Positions 59,283 to 64,000 of a DNA stretch of 64,000 nucleotides are shown here, piece after piece. The stretch spans positions 4,526,001-4,590,000 of the forward strand of contig NC_063017.1 in assembly GCF_020509005.1 (NCBI RefSeq), written 5' to 3'. Each line of letters starts with the position of its first letter. The stretch's first letter is position 1. The notes below the pieces were generated by a model that ran no database searches, was not told the origin of the DNA, and saw only the letters and a program-made list of their open reading frames with translations. Made by a program: the position numbers and the translations under genes. The stretch comes from Fulvia fulva. Taxonomy: Eukaryota; Ascomycota; Dothideomycetes; Mycosphaerellales; Mycosphaerellaceae.

Positions 59283-60205
59283 GGTGCAGAAAAGGCGTGT
59301 GTTTGAGAGATATTTGGATCACACAAGCCAGTATTCCGAGATGAGTTGTCTAGCTCGACGAAGTATGAGCCGCAGCTGCGAGAGTCGAAAGCCAACCTCG
59401 TGACAACTGATATTCGGCCCTTGTGTAAGCGACTGCTCTCTCACGGAGCTCTAGTCAATACATCATGTGGAAACGTGGTGTAGAGTATTGAACGATGAGC
59501 CACCCGAACCAGCACATGATTGCTGCCCCGCACTGAACCGGAGTTTCCGAGGATCCGAAATTACCAAGCCAAAGGAGATCCATGAGCAAGTCGTATTGAA
59601 TGGGAGCGAAAGCCTCAAGCAGGTCCAGGTCGATTTGATCTCGAGGATATCTTGGCAGACCAAAGGTAGGTTTAAATACGGTTACGCCGGTGGAAACTTG
59701 GGTGCGTTCTCAACCCCAAATCTCGCCGGTTTGCTGCCTCCTTCCCCGGTACGTCTTCCAAAACGCCCGTCACCAACACCTTCCCCAATATCTCCATCTA
59801 CATCATCAGCTCGGAGTGCAGACTCGGCATATACAAGGACTTCGCCGTCTTCACGAAGTGCTACTGTTTATGTGTGAAGCGTCGCATCACCGCCGCGAAA
59901 GAAGTCAAAGGTGCGAGCAGGGAAAAAGTCGTGAGCCTATAACCTTGGATAGTATGATTACTCATTCGCCGAGAACATGGAACTGGGAGCAGGGACTCGG
60001 CTGACGGCACATCTCTGTACTGAGATGTTCATAGCTGGATTGCTGTTTGATGGCTCATTGCTGCATCCTGAACCTGATCTCGGAAACAGTGACTTCTCGT
60101 CAAAGTCCAGACCCGACTTCCGCATCATGCTTGTGTCTCATGTAGCACGCACGATAATGTGTCGATGGCCAAGTCGTAGCCTCCTTCTTGGATTGAGTTA
60201 CGTGG
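59283..60205. other. Intergenic, no gene supported
   Basis: The plus-strand frame 59467-59877 looks partly protein-like (Pro/Ser-rich end) but has no ATG and no clear upstream exon. Nothing else is seen. Confidence 0.4.
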
Positions 60206-61132
60206 CTAAACCGCATCATCAGCCTCATCAAAATTGACCTCCTGAATCTCCTTGCGTAGATTGCTCTGGCAGCGCTTGCGGATGGCGACCTTCCAGCTGT
60301 TGACGAGCACGTTGCGGAAGTGGTCCGAGATTACCTCGCTGATAATTTCGCTGAAACTTCTGAGATAGTCCTTCGGGGGACACCAGTCGATACTATCCGC
60401 TGCTGACACATTATTGAGGTCCAGGCCCGTGCCACTTAGACTGCCCACAAAGACGGCTGCGTGTGCGTCTTGCTGTGTCATTATGTAACCGAGCGGCATT
60501 GCTGCGATGTCGTCGCCTGCATCCCACAGTGCCTTAGCTTCTGCGTGCGATGCAAGTAGATTCCGTGGCAGGAGGCATTTGACGGTGATGTGACAGATGG
60601 TAGATGCGTTCCGAGTGCCGATCGACTGCAGCCATCTAGCTGTTTGAAGAGTCGCAGCTTGGTATCCAGCGACGGTAGCCTCGAAGTTGATCTCAGCGTA
60701 GAAGATCCCGCTGGCTTCTTGCCTCATCTGTCGGCAGACCTGCAAGAGAGCGCTGTGACTGCGGATGACATCTGGACTGATACGCACGGCGTCTTCCTCC
60801 ACTAATGCGAAACGGTAGATTTTGTTCCGCATCTCGGCAGGCAGAGCGAGCAAGCGCGATTGTTGGTCTGTGTTTGCCACGCGGACCACGCGGACCAGAG
60901 TCGTGCCAGCAATCATCATGAGATAGGCGCGATACTCGAGTAGCTGTTCTCGCGTGAAGTTGCCGCTCGTTAGTGTGATCAGGAGCTCGAGCATTCTGTG
61001 GTCCACAAGACTGAGCTTGTATACTTCGGCGATGGTCCGAGCCATTGGCTCGTCCCCAGCCTTGAAGTGGACGCTATACGCTTCTTGCGCCAATTGCCGC
61101 AGTTTCATCTTGTCCTCGATGATGGCCGTCAT
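60206..61132 (-). CDS. 2EXR-type protein
   Basis: Single exon of 308 residues. An N-terminal helical part (MTAIIEDKMKLRQLAQEAYS, then LTSGNFTREQLLEYRAYLMM) precedes the 2EXR core: LLALPAEMRNKIYRFALVEE and SALLQVCRQMRQEASGIFYA. After that come IGTRNASTICHITVKCLL and a C-terminal region without motifs. The core is the same type as in 6208-6858, but the two proteins are not close copies. No signal or membrane segment. The biochemical role of these expanded fungal proteins is unknown; F-box-like binding is often assumed. The start is the first ATG of the open frame. Confidence 0.72.
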   Translation of the reverse strand: MTAIIEDKMKLRQLAQEAYSVHFKAGDEPMARTIAEVYKLSLVDHRMLELLITLTSGNFTREQLLEYRAYLMMIAGTTLVRVVRVANTDQQSRLLALPAEMRNKIYRFALVEEDAVRISPDVIRSHSALLQVCRQMRQEASGIFYAEINFEATVAGYQAATLQTARWLQSIGTRNASTICHITVKCLLPRNLLASHAEAKALWDAGDDIAAMPLGYIMTQQDAHAAVFVGSLSGTGLDLNNVSAADSIDWCPPKDYLRSFSEIISEVISDHFRNVLVNSWKVAIRKRCQSNLRKEIQEVNFDEADDAV

Positions 61133-61330
61133 GGTCGTTGCAGGGTGAATGGTGTTGCGATGAAGTAGTTGCGTAGGGTCTTATCGGTGGTGCGATACCT
61201 TATGGTTGCAGACTTGGCGATTACCTAGAAGTGCTTGATTAAGCGTAACGACCGACGAGCGCTAGCCATCCACCGTAGCGACGTGTGAGCTTGCGAACAC
61301 TCGAGCGTAGGTGGTGGCGTCAGCGAGGAG

Positions 61331-61578
61331 GGAGTGGAGCTCTATCACCAGCCCTCAACTAGCCTTGGCGCCCGCTCTGATTGGTCAACTTTCAAGTTTC
61401 AGGATCACGTGAATAAAGTTTGGTGTTACGTGTTCGCGCTGTGCCTGTTGGCGAACTCGCAAGAAACATATACTCGTGTTGTCTATGCATCTATTGTCGC
61501 AACAAGTCGATCACGATCACGGGTAGCGTAGCGCTACCATCAAGGAAGCCGGAAAGGAGTGGTATAGAGCTCCACTCC
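61331..61578. repeat. Inverted repeat pair, possible small MITE
   Basis: GGAGTGGAGCTCTAT at 61331-61345 is repeated exactly in inverse orientation at 61564-61578, enclosing 218 bases. A second small hairpin (GGTAGCG/CGCTACC, 61522-61538) lies inside. No clear target-site duplication was found, so the element status is uncertain. Confidence 0.5.
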
Positions 61579-62754
61579 GCTACGCTTACCCTGGGAGGTT
61601 CACAACCGCGAACAGCACATTTTGTGAAAGCTGATGTTTGCTTTTAAGGTTTCGAAGAACTGGCTTACCTTAAGCTTCCGTCACGTTGCAAGCACAGTCC
61701 GCTCGCATCGACCTCACTCACTCGCTGCGCAGGAAACATGTGAAGCTGCCCATCAGATGGAAGGATCTCCTGCAGAGGTGAAGAACCTACATCACTGGGA
61801 GTGCGTAAGTAGCCGTCCATAGCTCACTTTTCCTCCGTTCCAATTCACGACTGCCTTCGCATCGTCAGAGCAAGCGCTCTGCTGCATGGAACGTGCTGAG
61901 CTGCCACGCAGTCTGAAGTGCTTGGCCATCTCCTCGAAGACGCACGACGGTCGATGCTCCGCTGTGCTTATAACGCATACCATGTGCTGTCAAGGAGCAT
62001 GAGAGGAGCATCATCGTCGTCTATCAACTTTTCCGCATCGATGCTGGCGTGGACTTGTAAAATCGATGGACGAGCTCGTACAGCGACAAGTCACAACGAT
62101 TGGTCGCGTGGAGAAGGAGGTGTTGTTGTTTTCGCTTGGGCCAGCAGAACCACAAGGTTCCAGTTTCAGACCCTGCCGTGCCTGCCATGCCGGCACTTAA
62201 CCGAGTCCGTGCCTCATGCCGAGCATGTCCAACCAAGATCAGCGAAGAAATGGTCAGGCGAACCGTTGAAAGCTGCAGTGAAGATACAGACTCGCTTGTG
62301 TCATAGATTGTTCGCATCTTTCGTGGACGCCTCAACACGCAGTCCTGAGGAAGTATCTTGCACGCCCTCCAAACCGGGAAAGCGCGTTGAACACAGCCGC
62401 TACGCGCTAGCCGCCGCGGGCAGGGGTAGGCACGCGATCTAATTGATGGCTACCTAGGTACTCCACATGAAGGGAAAGCTGATTTGGCATTGCGGACCTC
62501 CAATTCCACGTCCACTACTGCCATTGCCACTGCCACCTCCTTCGTGCCATACGGTACGGGCAACTCCCCCCGTACCTGCCTTTCACTTCATGTTCGCGCC
62601 TTGACGGTCTGCGAACCTCCAGAGCAGCAGCATTGAGGCTTAGGAGTTCCGAGGCAGGTGGCAGGAGTCGAGCGACAGGCGCATACCAAACAGGACCCTG
62701 GCTTTCCTATACTAAACATTCATCCTCCATACATGCCATACAGCACACACCGGT

Positions 62755-62789
62755 ACAGCATACAGCATACAGCATACAGCATACAGCAT
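62755..62789. repeat. Tandem repeat ACAGCAT, five copies
   Basis: Five exact 7-base units, followed by a diverged repeat of ATTGGAGCATACAAC. It lies 35-70 bases upstream of the start codon at 62824, so probably in the 5' UTR or core promoter. Confidence 0.9.
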
Positions 62790-62823
62790 TGGAGCATACA
62801 ACATTGGAGCACCGATATCCAAC

Positions 62824-64000
62824 ATGGGCGACACATCATCACCACAGACGCCCTCGCGCTACAAGTCGCAACGACGAAAGCAAGCATCGGTAGATGAAGC
62901 AGAGCCACTTCCTGCCACCACAGACGATGCTGGCATTGTCAGAAGCAGGTCAAGATACCACCGGAATCCCACAGACTCTACGACTTCGCCACCGGACACT
63001 TTACGACCAGCATCCCAGGAGCAGCGCAATGATGTGCCCTCGAGGTACCACTCTACGCACCGAGCATCTTCGATGAAGCCCATGTACCAGACACAGGTCG
63101 TCGAGACGCCGGGACAGCATCGCAGGATGAGCGGGAACAACAGAGGTAAACATGAAGCACAAGCGACAGCTCCAGTAGAGTCAGGTGCGAACGACCCCGG
63201 GGGAAGTCTTAGCGGTGACGAGTTGAGGCTTCAGACAAGCAACGATAGTAGACATCGCTTGCCTGAAAGCAGTAGCGGCAACAGAATTGTCAGCCCGCCT
63301 GGACATGTATTCTCGTCGCCCCAGCGACCACCATTCCTTTCCACGCCATCGGGCGAGTTGTTTCCACCACCCAGGCCTGTTCCCCCACTCAGGAACGATG
63401 GTCCTCCAATGTCCAGCGAAATCCGCGCGACGAAGAGCATGGGTAACCTTTCGAAATATGGAGACGCAGGCGAAGAACCACATTGCTTCTCAGGCTGGTT
63501 CAAGAAGCGCAAAAAGAAAGAACTAGTGGCTACATCAGAGAGGGAATTCCCCAATGCACGACCAAAGACTGCAAAAGAAGACCGTACAATCCGGCCTGGC
63601 GGAGGTGGAATTGTGCCTGGTACAGATGCTCCTGTGTCAGCGATCAACGCAGGCGATCGGAGGGTGCTATTGGAGTGCGGCAAATCGAAGATGTTCTTTC
63701 CATTCGGCCCAGATACGACGTCTGCAGACCTGATCAAGAGCGCGGCGACGTGCATGCCAGAGAAGATCGACGTCAGGTCGGTGATCATGCTGGAATACTT
63801 TGGCACAGTTGGAATAGAGCGACCAATTCGCAGGTATGAGCGGATTCGCGACGTGATGAATAGTTGGGATCATGATCGGCAGAACAGCTTGATCCTCCTG
63901 GATCCCGGTACTGGAAGCGTAGAGACAGAATTAACCAGAGCTGGTGTGCCAGCACAAGAGCCGAGCCAGAAAACTTGGTACATGCTGTATTCACAAAAGC
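62824..64000 (+). CDS. Probable RA-PH domain signalling protein, 5' part
   Basis: The frame is open from the ATG at 62824 to the end of the window (392 codons and one base), so the 3' end is outside. Residues 1-260 are disordered, rich in Ser, Pro and Arg (MGDTSSPQTPSRYKSQRRKQ, then PRPVPPLRNDG). A basic SGWFKKRKKKELVATSE segment leads to a ubiquitin-like fold: DRRVLLECGKSKMFFPFGPD, TSADLIKSAATCMPEKIDVR and IERPIRRYERIRDVMNSWDH, which fits a Ras-association-type domain. The last visible part, KTWYMLYSQK, looks like the first strand of a PH domain. Tandem RA-PH fungal proteins link Ras-type GTPases to membranes and polarity. The domain calls rest on pattern only. Confidence 0.65.
   Translation, partial: MGDTSSPQTPSRYKSQRRKQASVDEAEPLPATTDDAGIVRSRSRYHRNPTDSTTSPPDTLRPASQEQRNDVPSRYHSTHRASSMKPMYQTQVVETPGQHRRMSGNNRGKHEAQATAPVESGANDPGGSLSGDELRLQTSNDSRHRLPESSSGNRIVSPPGHVFSSPQRPPFLSTPSGELFPPPRPVPPLRNDGPPMSSEIRATKSMGNLSKYGDAGEEPHCFSGWFKKRKKKELVATSEREFPNARPKTAKEDRTIRPGGGGIVPGTDAPVSAINAGDRRVLLECGKSKMFFPFGPDTTSADLIKSAATCMPEKIDVRSVIMLEYFGTVGIERPIRRYERIRDVMNSWDHDRQNSLILLDPGTGSVETELTRAGVPAQEPSQKTWYMLYSQK

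Larger units (their letters stand above)
61133..62823. other. Gene-poor stretch with short repeats
   Basis: About 1.7 kb. Frames up to 174 codons (61918-62442) have random-looking composition and overlap antisense frames. It contains the inverted repeat pair at 61331-61578 and the ACAGCAT array at 62755-62789. The last 100 bases should be the promoter of the gene at 62824. Confidence 0.45.

Noticed and set aside
59467..59877. A 136-codon frame on the plus strand
   Set aside because: There is no ATG at its beginning, no good acceptor before it and no recognisable domain. The Ser/Pro-rich end alone is not enough.
61918..62442. A 174-codon frame on the plus strand
   Set aside because: The composition looks random, it overlaps antisense frames of similar quality, and it has no conserved pattern.

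Overview
The window is nuclear DNA of a filamentous ascomycete, most likely a dothideomycete. The clues are compact genes on both strands, introns of 47-60 bases with CTGAC-type branch points, several small proteins of the fungal F-box/2EXR type (LPAELRNxIW), and single-copy fungal housekeeping genes. I could not run a search, so the class-level placement is inference.

Layout. 0-5 kb: end of an unknown gene, a decayed BTB gene, and an intact five-exon VPS1 dynamin. 5-9.3 kb: two F-box/2EXR-type genes, then a graveyard with head-to-head fragments of a TauD-type dioxygenase and a cytochrome P450 and a broken Q-rich/acidic gene. 9.8-15.1 kb: an SRPBCC protein, a RING-type protein, a polygalacturonase truncated at its catalytic motif, and an intact secreted pectin methylesterase. 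15.6-22.6 kb: an acidic unknown, a broken F-box-like gene, and a gamma-tubulin complex component divergent from a KRE2/MNT1-type mannosyltransferase. 22.7-25.8 kb: three relatives of an unnamed small Cys-motif family, one of them broken. 25.9-34.8 kb: ribokinase, PWP2, a CDC12-type septin and cytosolic glutamyl-tRNA synthetase. 35.4-40.5 kb: broken GH18, TolB-like and class 3 lipase genes around an intact KIN17 gene. 41-48.3 kb: small membrane proteins, a MYND protein and a coiled-coil protein. 48.6-59.3 kb: an HSP70-like ATPase flanked on both sides by paralogous large proteins of unknown function, then an asaB/CmcJ-like oxidoreductase and a nucleoside monophosphate kinase with an in-frame, intron-like insertion. 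60-64 kb: a 2EXR-type protein, short repeats, and the start of a probable RA-PH signalling protein that runs off the end.

The housekeeping genes (VPS1, gamma-tubulin component, GT15, ribokinase, PWP2, septin, GluRS, KIN17) all read cleanly once their small introns are removed. At least nine accessory genes, many of them secreted or plant-wall enzymes, carry frameshifts, stops, lost starts, lost catalytic residues or truncations. The contrast suggests real decay of accessory functions, not poor sequence quality.

The best candidate for an undescribed system lies at 48.6-56.8 kb. Two related proteins, one with an internal repeat of about 130 residues, bracket an HSP70-like ATPase, and their 3' flanking DNA is duplicated too. 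No pathway can be assigned from sequence alone. Coordinates of multi-exon genes run from start to stop codon, with exon limits in the evidence text.
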